A DNA stretch of 64,000 bases, from the IMG/VR virus record IMGVR_UViG_3300025876_000005, positions 1 to 64,000 of that record; one strand, written 5' to 3'. The notes under the pieces were generated by a model, which searched no databases, was not told where the DNA came from, and worked only from the letters and a program-made list of their open reading frames with translations. Position numbers and translations under genes: made by a program. The stretch comes from a virus. Below are positions 6,995 to 14,230 of the stretch, piece by piece; within the stretch, counting starts at the first letter, position 1, and the number at the start of each line of letters is the position of its first letter.

Positions 6995-7450
6995 ATGAAA
7001 CAACAAACAGTAATATTCGATTTGGACGGTACTTTGGCCTTGATCGATAAGAGACGTGTTTTGGCAGCTAAGCCAAATGGTAAAATTAACTGGAAGACTT
7101 TCTTTGCACCAGAGAATATCTCTTTGGATGAGCCAAACTTGCCAGTGATTGCAAGCTTTAAAGCAATGAAGGCTGCTGGCTTTCGGGTTGGTATCTTTAG
7201 TGGTCGAGACTCTATTAGTCGTCAACAGACTGAAGATTGGTTAGCACAGCACGGCATTCAACCAGACTTCTTGTTCATGAGAATGCAGGGTTCTTTCACG
7301 CCAGATGACGTGTTGAAGAAAGAGTGGTTAGATCAAGAAATGGCAGCAGGCCACGAGATCATGTGTGTCTTTGATGACCGAGATAAAGTAGTAAAAATGT
7401 GGAGAGAGAATGGTATCAGCTGTTTTCAAGTAGCTCCAGGTAACTTTTAA
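6995..7450 (+). CDS. HAD-family polynucleotide 3'-phosphatase-like protein
   Basis: Product of 151 aa. Motif I is FDLDGTLAL (D9, D11); the SGRDS motif II is near residue 69, and the DDRDKVVKMW segment with CFQVAPGNF at the end closely resembles the C-terminal half of T4 polynucleotide kinase/3'-phosphatase (Pnkp). That domain removes 3'-phosphates from RNA or DNA ends before ligation. The 5'-kinase activity of Pnkp appears to be in a separate gene at 7838. Starts an operon behind a promoter-like box. Confidence 0.88.
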   Translation: MKQQTVIFDLDGTLALIDKRRVLAAKPNGKINWKTFFAPENISLDEPNLPVIASFKAMKAAGFRVGIFSGRDSISRQQTEDWLAQHGIQPDFLFMRMQGSFTPDDVLKKEWLDQEMAAGHEIMCVFDDRDKVVKMWRENGISCFQVAPGNF

Positions 7451-7473
7451 AAATATAAACAAAAATTTAAAAT

Positions 7474-7833
7474 ATGAAACCAGAAGCAGGAAGTATTTAT
7501 AGAATACCATCACATGGTATCGTAATCATTAATGGAGTTAGAACCGTTAAAACCACTTCAGAGGAATATGAAGTAGTAGACTGGATTTCATTTACTATGA
7601 GAAATTCAAGAGGTACTATACGAATGAAGAATTGGTATATGAGTGTAGATTGTGGTTGTACTTATAATGATACTTACGGAGATAATAGCAATCCAACTGA
7701 ATCAGATTGTAGAGTTTGTAATGGTAGTGGTTTACAACAAATTGTAGAATCTGGTTTTGAAAAATCTACATTTTTAGCATATAGCTGTAAAGACTATATT
7801 GTGAAAACTTTAACTAAACCATTTAATTTTTAA
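7474..7833 (+). CDS. Protein with a Cys-pair motif, unknown function
   Basis: Product of 119 aa lying between the phosphatase and the kinase. Residues about 60-95 carry CGC and CRVCNGSG, the second resembling one half of a DnaJ-type zinc knuckle, so a metal site is plausible. The N-terminal part is beta-rich (YRIPSHGIVIINGVRTVKTT). The base composition is more AT-rich than that of the structural genes. Role in RNA repair is suggested only by position. Confidence 0.6.
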   Translation: MKPEAGSIYRIPSHGIVIINGVRTVKTTSEEYEVVDWISFTMRNSRGTIRMKNWYMSVDCGCTYNDTYGDNSNPTESDCRVCNGSGLQQIVESGFEKSTFLAYSCKDYIVKTLTKPFNF

Positions 7834-7837
7834 GATT

Positions 7838-8236
7838 ATGAAGATATTATATTTACTTAGAGGTTTACCAGGATGTGGTAAATCATCATTAGCAAAATCA
7901 TTAATGAATGCACAGACAGGTCATGTAGAGGCCGATATGTTCTTTATGAAAAATGGAGAATACAACTTCGATGCTTCTAAATTAAAGGAAGCACATGAAT
8001 GGTGTCAAAAACAGACAGATGTTTATATGCAACCTTACGGCTATAATACAGTTATCGTTTCTAACACATTCACACAAGAATGGGAAATGAAACCTTACTA
8101 TGAATTGGCTGAAAAGTATGACTTTGCAGTATTCTCACTAATTGTTGAGAACCGTCACGGTGGAATCAATGAGCATGGAGTTCCTGATGAGACTTTAGAA
8201 AAAATGGAAAACAGATTTCAAGTAAAACTTAGATAA
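7838..8236 (+). CDS. P-loop polynucleotide 5'-kinase-like protein
   Basis: Product of 132 aa. Walker A is GLPGCGKSS (residues 9-17), followed by EADMFF, a lid region, and a C-terminal ENRHGG-x-N-x-HGVP-x-E motif with RFQVKL. This set fits the AAA_33/N4BP2-type kinases related to the T4 Pnkp kinase domain. It would phosphorylate 5'-OH ends. With the HAD phosphatase two genes upstream it gives a split Pnkp. The next gene follows after 1 nt. Confidence 0.85.
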   Translation: MKILYLLRGLPGCGKSSLAKSLMNAQTGHVEADMFFMKNGEYNFDASKLKEAHEWCQKQTDVYMQPYGYNTVIVSNTFTQEWEMKPYYELAEKYDFAVFSLIVENRHGGINEHGVPDETLEKMENRFQVKLR

Positions 8237-8237
8237 A

Positions 8238-8507
8238 ATGGAACGAATTAAATTCAACATCAACCACGATGTTAAAGTAAAAGTAACCGAATATGGTTAT
8301 GAAGTATGGTTAGCTCATGAGAATAAGTTTGTACATTTTTCAGGTACCATTAAACCGGTTACTATTGAAGAATTAAAGACAAGGCAAGATGAAGACGGTT
8401 ATACTGAATTTCAAATGTGGGATATGATGTCAATCTTTGGACCTAAAATGCAAATGGGTTTTAAGAATCCAATTGATACTAACATTATCCTTTTACCAGA
8501 AAATTAA
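8238..8507 (+). CDS. Small protein of unknown function
   Basis: Product of 89 aa, mostly beta-strand-rich in the first half (IKFNINHDVKVKVTEYGYEVW), with an acidic turn near residue 51. It starts 1 nt after the kinase stop, so it is in the same operon. No motif recognised. Confidence 0.6.
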   Translation: MERIKFNINHDVKVKVTEYGYEVWLAHENKFVHFSGTIKPVTIEELKTRQDEDGYTEFQMWDMMSIFGPKMQMGFKNPIDTNIILLPEN

Positions 8508-8531
8508 CAAAATAAATCTAATAAATAGGAC

Positions 8532-9686
8532 ATGCAACTTAAAACATTTACAGAATTCCAAATGGTCAACGAGGCACAGAGCTCACTTAGGCTCAATGTG
8601 CCTTCAGATATTATAGACCTACATAAACTATTCCAAAAGAATGGTAAGGAGCTCTATATTGTTGGCGGTGCTGTCAGAGATGCAATCATGGGTAAAAAGC
8701 CTAAGGATTTTGACCTTGCAACTGATGCCTTTCCAGAAGAGGTGGTTAACATGGTCCAAGGGGCTGGTTACTCTACGATTGGAGAGGTTGGGCAGCAGTT
8801 TGGTGTTGTGATTGTGCAAATACCTTCAGATAAGAATGGAGTTGAGATTGCCACGTTTAGAGAGGACCTTTCAGGAGGTCGCAGACCGGATGCTGTAAAA
8901 TACTCAACCATCGACAAGGATGTTCTTAGACGAGACTTAACAATTAACGCTCTTTTCTACGATATTGGCAGAGGCGAGATTGTTGACCTGGTTGGAGGAC
9001 TAAAAGACATCCAGGACCAGAAGATTCGAACTGTTGGCGCTGCTGCTGATCGATTTGCTGAAGATCCATTAAGAAAGCTGAGAGCACTCAGATTTGCAGG
9101 CAGGACTGGTTCTAAACTAGAGAAGGAGACGGCAGATGCTATCTTGACCGACAATAGCCTGGAAGGTGTTAGCCCTGAAAGGATTCGTGATGAGTTTAAG
9201 AAGTCAATTGAATCTGCAAAGAAGCCAGTCGACTACTTAAATATGGTTAGTCACTTTAGTCTATGGGATATTATGTTTCCAAATCTTGTAATTTCAACCA
9301 ATTTTGTCAATACTAACACTTGGCCTATTCAATTGACTCACCTGTTTGATATGAACTCAAACGATATGATTAAGAAGGAGATGAATAGGATGACTTTTAC
9401 GTCAGACGAGGTTAATGCTGTGGTCTTTCTAAAGAACCTGAGGGACCTTAAGCCTGAAAATGTGTTTGACCTTTACAAGCAGTGGGTGACCACCAAGGTT
9501 GACAAGGATGTAATTACACAGTTTGCGAAGATAAATAGATTAGATCTGAAGCAAATTAAGGCCTTCTTAAAGTACAAACCAACAACCGATGGTAATTGGG
9601 TAATGCGAGAGTTTGGCGTTAAGGGACCACAAATTGCGCAAAAGATTAAAGAAATAGAGGCTGAAAAATACAAAAAAACAATATGA
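8532..9686 (+). CDS. Class II CCA-adding / poly(A) nucleotidyltransferase with capsid-targeting-like N-terminus
   Basis: Product of 384 aa. The catalytic head has LYIVGGAVRD (residues 41-50), DFD (59-61, the metal-binding acids), the RRPDAV-type loop, RRDLTINAL near 136-144, and RALRFAGR near 190. These match class II tRNA nucleotidyltransferases, which repair the 3' CCA of tRNAs; a poly(A) polymerase is the alternative. Residues 1-14 (MQLKTFTEFQMVNE) resemble the capsid-targeting tag of its neighbours, and a second possible start further in would remove it. If real, the enzyme might be packaged in the head and trimmed after residue 14 (inference). Confidence 0.9.
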   Translation: MQLKTFTEFQMVNEAQSSLRLNVPSDIIDLHKLFQKNGKELYIVGGAVRDAIMGKKPKDFDLATDAFPEEVVNMVQGAGYSTIGEVGQQFGVVIVQIPSDKNGVEIATFREDLSGGRRPDAVKYSTIDKDVLRRDLTINALFYDIGRGEIVDLVGGLKDIQDQKIRTVGAAADRFAEDPLRKLRALRFAGRTGSKLEKETADAILTDNSLEGVSPERIRDEFKKSIESAKKPVDYLNMVSHFSLWDIMFPNLVISTNFVNTNTWPIQLTHLFDMNSNDMIKKEMNRMTFTSDEVNAVVFLKNLRDLKPENVFDLYKQWVTTKVDKDVITQFAKINRLDLKQIKAFLKYKPTTDGNWVMREFGVKGPQIAQKIKEIEAEKYKKTI

Positions 9687-9697
9687 AACACGTAAAA
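9682..9697 (+). repeat. Left copy of a 16-bp direct repeat flanking an accessory cassette
   Basis: TATGAAACACGTAAAA here is identical to 10510-10525. The left copy opens a 9-codon frame (9683-9712, MKHVKLIKV), a remnant of the tag whose full form starts the gene at 10511. The two copies bracket the acetyltransferase and the methyltransferase remnant. Confidence 0.7.
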
Positions 9698-9708
9698 CTA
9701 ATTAAAGT

Positions 9709-10314
9709 ATGATTGTTTTAGACTTAATAGAAGAGCTAAATAAAGCTAAAGACGGTGTATCTAGCCTGGTTCGCTTAATAGGCAAACATAAAAAGGCTAG
9801 AGTTACTAATTCACCTTTACCTTATATAAGGTCTAGAGTGTACACAGAACCAGAACACTTTAATACGTTAAAGCTTAATATAGGTGATTTTGTTTCTATT
9901 GCACAAGAATGCAAATTTCTACTAAGTGGAAACCATAACATGAATAGAGTAACTACATATTTGCCAGGTTTTAATCTATGCCAACCTAGAGAAGGTAACA
10001 TTTTATCTAACGGTGAGATTACTATTGGTAACGATGTTTGGATTGGACAGAATGTAACTGTACTAAGTGGTGTTACAATAGGCCACGGTGCTGTAATAGG
10101 TGCGAATGCAACGGTAACTAAAGATGTTGAGCCTTATACAATTGTAGGTGGGTTTCCAGCTAAAGAGATTAGAAAAAGATTTGATAAAGAAACAATTAAT
10201 AAATTACTTGAAAGTAAATGGTGGGAATTAGACCTTAATGCATTAGAAGATAGATTTGAACTTATTTTCTCAGAGGATATTGAGGGCTTTTTACAATCAT
10301 TAAAACAATTATAA
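9709..10314 (+). CDS. Hexapeptide-repeat O-acetyltransferase (CatB/WbbJ type)
   Basis: Product of 201 aa. The centre and C-terminal third carry left-handed beta-helix hexapeptide repeats, notably ITIGNDVWIGQNVTVLSGV and IGHGAVIGANATVTKDV near residues 103-143, followed by PYTIVGGFPAKEIRKRF. This is the xenobiotic/CatB-type acyltransferase fold, which uses acetyl-CoA to modify sugars or antibiotics. In a phage it may modify surface glycans or its own fibres (inference). The ATG overlaps the stop of the short tag remnant (ATGA). It lies in a cassette flanked by a 16-bp direct repeat and is AT-rich, so lateral gain is likely. Confidence 0.9.
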   Translation: MIVLDLIEELNKAKDGVSSLVRLIGKHKKARVTNSPLPYIRSRVYTEPEHFNTLKLNIGDFVSIAQECKFLLSGNHNMNRVTTYLPGFNLCQPREGNILSNGEITIGNDVWIGQNVTVLSGVTIGHGAVIGANATVTKDVEPYTIVGGFPAKEIRKRFDKETINKLLESKWWELDLNALEDRFELIFSEDIEGFLQSLKQL

Positions 10315-10319
10315 ACCAT

Positions 10320-10508
10320 ATGAAAAAGTTAAACCAAGAAAGAATCCCAGTAATCACTGATATTCTAAATGACATTAACGCAAAGAAGGGAGTTGAGATT
10401 GGTGTTTTTAAAGGCCAATTTACTAAACAACTATTAGAGATCTCGGCCGTATACAATAGATATGATGATAGAGTTATTAAATTAAAGTCTGCTAAGGCAC
10501 CTAAATAA
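10320..10508 (+). pseudogene. Truncated SAM-dependent methyltransferase remnant
   Basis: Only 62 aa remain. VEIGVFKGQFTKQLLE (residues 25-40) is a class I methyltransferase motif I region. The following YDDRVIKLKSAKA segment resembles what lies about 50-60 residues further on in such proteins, so there seems to be an internal deletion followed by a C-terminal loss. Too short to be active. It is in the cassette with the acetyltransferase and ends 2 nt before the tagged gene at 10511. Confidence 0.65.
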
Positions 10509-10509
10509 T

Positions 10510-10525
10510 TATGAAACACGTAAAA
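10510..10525 (+). repeat. Right copy of the 16-bp direct repeat
   Basis: TATGAAACACGTAAAA, identical to 9682-9697. It forms the start of the intact tagged gene at 10511, so the intervening cassette could have arisen by recombination between two tag starts. Confidence 0.7.
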
Positions 10526-10762
10526 TCTTTTGAGCTATTTGAAAAAGCAACCAAGGCAGAATACAACTCTAAAATTAAGGACCTTAAAGATAAGATAGGA
10601 GACCTTGCCAACAAGTATGATGATCTTAGTGTTAAAAATAGAGATGAAGAAGATGCATACAAGCAAGAGATTAACGCCTTAACTTTACAAAAGATTCAGT
10701 TTCAAAAAGAAATAGCTAAAATCGATATAAATATCAACAAAATAAAAAGAACAATACTGTGA
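10511..10762 (+). CDS. Tagged coiled-coil protein
   Basis: Product of 83 aa. Starts MKHVKSFELFEKAT, a diverged form of the capsid-targeting tag. Residues 15-80 have heptad-spaced hydrophobics and dense Lys/Glu/Asp, a predicted coiled coil. The stop overlaps the GTG of the next tagged gene (GTGA), so the two are coupled. I infer a core-type protein of the prohead; no family recognised. Confidence 0.65.
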   Translation: MKHVKSFELFEKATKAEYNSKIKDLKDKIGDLANKYDDLSVKNRDEEDAYKQEINALTLQKIQFQKEIAKIDININKIKRTIL

Positions 10763-11637
10763 AGAAAGTAGGACTATACGAACAATTCGTAAACGAAGAG
10801 TTTATCTTCGATAAAATTAACAACGAGCCGCTTTTCAATCAACATGAAAAGATGTCAGCAAGTGACTTCTTAAAGAGAATTAAGAACTCACCAGAGGCAA
10901 AACAAGCTCTTAAATCTAACCTAAACTTTGGTAAAGGTATTAAGGCTGTTAAATTCTTAAAGAAAGCACTACCAGTTAGACTTGAGGTTTCAGTCTATAG
11001 ATCAGAATGGAACTATGGAGGTAACCTAGTCCTAAGTATTGGTGTTGTTGGTATGGGCACAACTACTTACAAAGATGCTCCTCTTTCATATACTTCAGGT
11101 GATAGTACACGAGGTCCAGGATATTCTGTAGGCCACTACTTCGAAGGATTACCAAATCCAAACGGTGGAAAACCAATTGAGAAATATGTAACATACGGTA
11201 CATATAAAGCAATTTCAAAGCACGATGAAATGCTAGAAGATATTGTAAAAATATTTGCCGAATATGAGAAGAAACATGGTGCTCCGTTTAATCCAAGAGA
11301 GGCTAAGAAGATTGCTAAGAATAGAGCTGCAATTGAAAAGCAATTCAATACTTTAAGTGATAAAGTTAGCAAGGACTACTATGCAATGAAGGACATAGCC
11401 AGAAAGCTGGGTATTGATACAAGACAACCTACTCTAGTTATGAAACACGGAGAGGTTCGTATGAAAATAGATGAGCCTAGACAGTATAGACATCCAGATG
11501 AGTATGGTAGTGATGCAACAATGAGCAAAGAATACACTAAGTTCGAGAAGTTACAGTCAAAAATTATCGACGCACTTCAGAAATTTACAGATAAACATGG
11601 CTTAGAATTAAGCGTTGCTGCAGACTGGAGTTACTAG
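10759..11637 (+). CDS. Tagged protein of unknown function
   Basis: Product of 292 aa from a GTG start at 10759, fixed by the tag MKKVGLYEQFVNE. The middle (residues 75-145) is Gly/Tyr/Ser-rich and beta-like; residues 155-215 are helical and charged; the end is also helical. No catalytic motif seen. Predicted to be cut after the Glu at residue 13 if the T4 rule holds. The gene ends just before a terminator/promoter junction. Confidence 0.7.
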   Translation: MKKVGLYEQFVNEEFIFDKINNEPLFNQHEKMSASDFLKRIKNSPEAKQALKSNLNFGKGIKAVKFLKKALPVRLEVSVYRSEWNYGGNLVLSIGVVGMGTTTYKDAPLSYTSGDSTRGPGYSVGHYFEGLPNPNGGKPIEKYVTYGTYKAISKHDEMLEDIVKIFAEYEKKHGAPFNPREAKKIAKNRAAIEKQFNTLSDKVSKDYYAMKDIARKLGIDTRQPTLVMKHGEVRMKIDEPRQYRHPDEYGSDATMSKEYTKFEKLQSKIIDALQKFTDKHGLELSVAADWSY

Positions 11638-11678
11638 CGAATATGACAAATTGTTAATAACTTTTTGCAAAATAATTG

Positions 11679-11708
11679 GCCTGACATTTTTTTATGTCAG
11701 GCTTTTTT
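11679..11708 (+). terminator. Rho-independent terminator
   Basis: GCCTGACAT (11679-11687) pairs perfectly with ATGTCAGGC (11694-11702), a T-only loop, then six T. It closes the unit ending at 11637. Confidence 0.9.
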
Positions 11709-11730
11709 ATTATATTAGTACTGTAATTAA
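11709..11730 (+). promoter_or_regulatory. Promoter-like box upstream of 11741
   Basis: TATATTAG at 11711-11718 then ACTGTAATTAAAA, the same core as at 5386. The upstream element would fall in the T-rich hairpin loop, as at 6968. Confidence 0.5.
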
Positions 11731-11740
11731 AAGCAACAAC

Positions 11741-11902
11741 ATGAGATATTTAGTAAGATACTGGAACGGACAAGAAATCATCAACGACCTTAGAACCAAC
11801 AACATTTCACAAGCAATCGCCAGAGAGATTGAATTGCGCAAAGAGCTCGGTAAAGATAACGTATGGATGGCTGATGCTGTTCAAGAAATAATGGTAGGAT
11901 AA
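11741..11902 (+). CDS. Small protein after a promoter, unknown function
   Basis: Product of 53 aa from ATG 11741. A longer frame reaches back to 11615 but runs through the terminator and promoter, so the short form is chosen. It starts with a basic/aromatic strand (MRYLVRYWNG) followed by a helix. The last base of the stop is the first of the next ATG (TAATG). Unknown role. Confidence 0.7.
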   Translation: MRYLVRYWNGQEIINDLRTNNISQAIAREIELRKELGKDNVWMADAVQEIMVG

Positions 11903-12108
11903 TGGAAATCACAAAGAAATCACAATTGACCGGCAAGGTTCACACGATGGACCTTAATGTTACTCAAGAACAGCTTGATCGCTGGCAAAGAGGTACATTA
12001 ATTCAAAAGGCAATTCCACAGTTGCGCCCTGACGAGCGTGAGTTCTTAATCAGCGGTATAACCCCGCAGGAATGGGAAGAAACATTCGGAGCATATGAAG
12101 ATAACTAA
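11902..12108 (+). CDS. Small conserved-type phage protein
   Basis: Product of 68 aa, with a KSQLTGKVHTMDL-like N-terminal strand pair and the LRPDEREFLISGITPQEW motif, which I recognise from short proteins found in many T4-like phages. Their function is unknown. It overlaps the RNA ligase by 14 nt, so it belongs to that operon. Confidence 0.75.
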   Translation: MEITKKSQLTGKVHTMDLNVTQEQLDRWQRGTLIQKAIPQLRPDEREFLISGITPQEWEETFGAYEDN

Positions 12109-13138
12109 AGACATATTAGACAGATATGTAGCGGAAGGTTGGCTGATCTCACAGACTCACCCAACTCTGCCATTAACTATTTACAACTACTCTCAAGCAA
12201 CTCAGTATGATGCACATTGGGACGAGGTTACTCTTCAGTGCCGTGGACTTGTAGTAGATGATATGGGTACTATTGTTGCTCGTCCATTCAAGAAGTTCTT
12301 TAACATCGAGGAGAACAAGCACACTGCAACAAATGAATTTGAGATCTACGAGAAGATGGATGGTTCATTAGGCATCATGTTCTACTACAACGGTGAATGG
12401 GTCTTTGCATCACGTGGTTCTTTTACCTCTGAGCAGGCCTTAAAGTTTAAGGAGATCTTCACAAGCAAGTATATGACCTCTCACCTTACAGTGACTAATA
12501 CTTACATGTTTGAGATTATTTACCCTGAAAACCGGATCGTTGTAAACTATGGTGACATGGAGGATGTAGTTATGTTAGGTGAGATTCATACTGCTTCTGG
12601 TGAAGAGTTGGGTATGGATTACTGGCAGAACAGCATTTTTAACATCGTTAAGAGGTATGACTTTAAGGACTACAATGAGATTCAAAAGCTGAACTGGGAT
12701 AACAAAGAGGGTTTTATCGTTAGGTTCTCTAATGGAGATCGTTGTAAGATCAAGTTTGCTGACTATGTGAAATTACACCGAGTCTTGACTAACTGTTCTT
12801 CTTACGATGTCTGGGAAAACTTAAAGACTTTTGGTAAGTTACCTGAAGAGATGTTGAAAGATGTTCCGGATGAGTTCTACGATTGGGTTAACCAACTGGA
12901 AGTGCGCTTGAAAGAAGAGTATGATTTTGTTTTCAATCAGCATATGGCACATCTTTCCAGCACTCTTAGATATGGACTTGATCGTAAAGAATTTGCACTG
13001 AGAGTTCAAGAGTTAAATGGAGTCAATCATGGACTTATTTTTGCTATGTATAACACTAAAGAAGATAAAGTGAAACAATTAATCTGGAAGATGATAAAAC
13101 CGGCTTACGAGAAGCCTTTTAATGAAAAAACTTCATAA
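12095..13138 (+). CDS. T4 Rnl1-type RNA ligase
   Basis: Product of 347 aa. Motif I is EKMDGSLG (residues 86-93), where K87 is the predicted AMP-acceptor. QCRGLVVDD (49-57) and the RPFKKFFN stretch (63-70) precede it, as in T4 RnlA. SRGSF is motif Ia-like, FEIIYPENRIVV is motif III-like, EGFIVRF and KIKFADYVKLH are motifs IV-V. The family seals 5'-phosphate and 3'-OH RNA ends and repairs cleaved tRNA. The phosphatase and kinase needed to prepare the ends are at 6995 and 7838. Length fits Rnl1 (about 370). Confidence 0.95.
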   Translation: MKITKDILDRYVAEGWLISQTHPTLPLTIYNYSQATQYDAHWDEVTLQCRGLVVDDMGTIVARPFKKFFNIEENKHTATNEFEIYEKMDGSLGIMFYYNGEWVFASRGSFTSEQALKFKEIFTSKYMTSHLTVTNTYMFEIIYPENRIVVNYGDMEDVVMLGEIHTASGEELGMDYWQNSIFNIVKRYDFKDYNEIQKLNWDNKEGFIVRFSNGDRCKIKFADYVKLHRVLTNCSSYDVWENLKTFGKLPEEMLKDVPDEFYDWVNQLEVRLKEEYDFVFNQHMAHLSSTLRYGLDRKEFALRVQELNGVNHGLIFAMYNTKEDKVKQLIWKMIKPAYEKPFNEKTS

Positions 13139-13185
13139 AAAGTTTTACCGATTCAAATATTATGTTTATATTTGTTCTATAATTA
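13132..13185 (+). promoter_or_regulatory. Promoter-like site with a perfect -7 box
   Basis: AAAAAGTTTT near 13137-13146 and TATATTTG at 13167-13174, an exact fit to the Bacteroidota -7 consensus TAnnTTTG, with AATTAAAA further on. The distance from G13142 to T13167 is 25 nt, as at 5361/5386 and 16839/16864. Drives the 13214 gene. Confidence 0.65.
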
Positions 13186-13213
13186 AAAGTTAAACCATTA
13201 AAAAATAAAAATT

Positions 13214-13429
13214 ATGACTAAAGTAGAATTAGATTACAGTAAAGTACACGACATTGAAGTAGATGGAATTGATACAAGAGACTATCCAGATTTCTGCGAT
13301 GCTTATATCGCTAGTGCAACTATTGAAAACGAGGACGGTACCTTTCGAGATGCCACTGAGGATGAAGTAGAGGAAATGAATGAAGATTCAGATTTCGTTT
13401 ACACAGCGGTAGAAAATTACTTATATTAA
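13214..13429 (+). CDS. Small acidic protein, unknown function
   Basis: Product of 71 aa with about one third Asp/Glu and no Lys-rich segment. The leader is A-rich (AAAAATAAAAATT) with no Shine-Dalgarno. Sits between a strong promoter-like site and the MarC-type gene. An acidic small protein in this position could be an early anti-host or DNA-mimic protein, but nothing in the sequence proves it. Confidence 0.65.
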   Translation: MTKVELDYSKVHDIEVDGIDTRDYPDFCDAYIASATIENEDGTFRDATEDEVEEMNEDSDFVYTAVENYLY

Positions 13430-13450
13430 TAAACTTATACTAATATAGAA

Positions 13451-14056
13451 ATGCAAACAATACTCAATATTTTAACAGCAACGTTAACATTATTTGCGGT
13501 TATCGACATGGTCGGTAACGTGCCGCTGATTATTAAGCTCAGAAAGACACATGGCGAAATAGAGTCATTTAAGGGCACTTATATTGCAGCATGTATTATG
13601 ATAGGCACTCTCTTTGTAGGTACATATGTCTTTCAACTCTTGGGCATCGAAACGTTTCACTTCGGCCTTGCAGGTTCATTCTTAATCCTCTACTTTGGCG
13701 TTAAGATGGTACTTGGTATTGATGATAACGGGCAGCAGAAAAAAGAGGCCATGAAGGCTACTATATTTCCAGTTGCGTTTCCGTTAATAGCCGGGCCGGG
13801 TACTCTGTCGACGATTATGTCACTGACAAGTGAGTTTACTAAACTTGAGATTGTAGTTGCAATTGTCTTAAACTCTGTTGTGATCTATCTCGTTCTCAAG
13901 AGTGCGGATTGGATTAAAAACAAAGTTGGCACAACTGGCATTATCATCGTCGAACGTGTCTTCGGTATTATCCTGATTGCAATAGGCATGAAGATCCTGT
14001 TACAGAACCTGCTACTAAGCATTCAATATGCTTCTAGCGTAATAAACACAATATGA
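13451..14056 (+). CDS. MarC-family integral membrane protein
   Basis: Product of 201 aa with about six membrane helices (residues 2-25, 42-62, 70-90, 112-128, 133-155, 170-195). The two MarC hallmarks are visible: an AVIDMVGNVPL start and FPVAFPLIAGPGTLSTIMSL near residues 104-123. The family is bacterial inner-membrane and has no proven substrate. A phage copy is unusual. The TGA stop overlaps an ATG for a short downstream frame. Confidence 0.88.
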   Translation: MQTILNILTATLTLFAVIDMVGNVPLIIKLRKTHGEIESFKGTYIAACIMIGTLFVGTYVFQLLGIETFHFGLAGSFLILYFGVKMVLGIDDNGQQKKEAMKATIFPVAFPLIAGPGTLSTIMSLTSEFTKLEIVVAIVLNSVVIYLVLKSADWIKNKVGTTGIIIVERVFGIILIAIGMKILLQNLLLSIQYASSVINTI

Positions 14057-14115
14057 GAGAATTTACATGTTGGCGCAGATGGAAGAGTTTAAGATACGAA
14101 CATGGACTAGCATAA
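14053..14115 (+). CDS. Possible 20-residue protein
   Basis: ATG overlaps the MarC-type stop (ATGA) and opens MREFTCWRRWKSLRYEHGLA then TAA. Basic and Trp-rich. Translational coupling supports it; its size is the weakness. A terminator follows 23 nt later. Confidence 0.35.
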   Translation: MREFTCWRRWKSLRYEHGLA

Positions 14116-14138
14116 GCTAACAATAAGTTATAAATTGA

Positions 14139-14167
14139 AGGCCAAACATTTGTTTGGCCTTTTTTTG
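14139..14167 (+). terminator. Rho-independent terminator
   Basis: AGGCCAAACA (14139-14148) pairs with TGTTTGGCCT (14151-14160), then seven T. Closes the MarC-type unit. Confidence 0.93.
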
Positions 14168-14175
14168 TGCTCTAG

Positions 14176-14206
14176 TTGAAACTTTTTGGTAGTATCATAA
14201 TATATA
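14176..14206 (+). promoter_or_regulatory. Possible promoter of the TROVE/vWA gene
   Basis: TTG at 14176-14178 and AATATATA at 14199-14206, 25 nt before the start of the TROVE gene. It could be a host-type promoter or a variant of the GATATATA late motif. The two readings cannot be separated by eye. Confidence 0.4.
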
Positions 14207-14230
14207 CTACTGAACTTTAAACTTATCGAT

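Noticed and set aside
11615-11740. Longer start for the 53-aa protein
   Set aside because: The extension translates through a perfect terminator hairpin and the promoter-like box.
13133-13146. Terminator at the end of the RNA ligase gene
   Set aside because: AAAACTT/AAGTTTT can pair, but only weakly with A/T pairs, and the segment is better explained as the promoter's upstream element.
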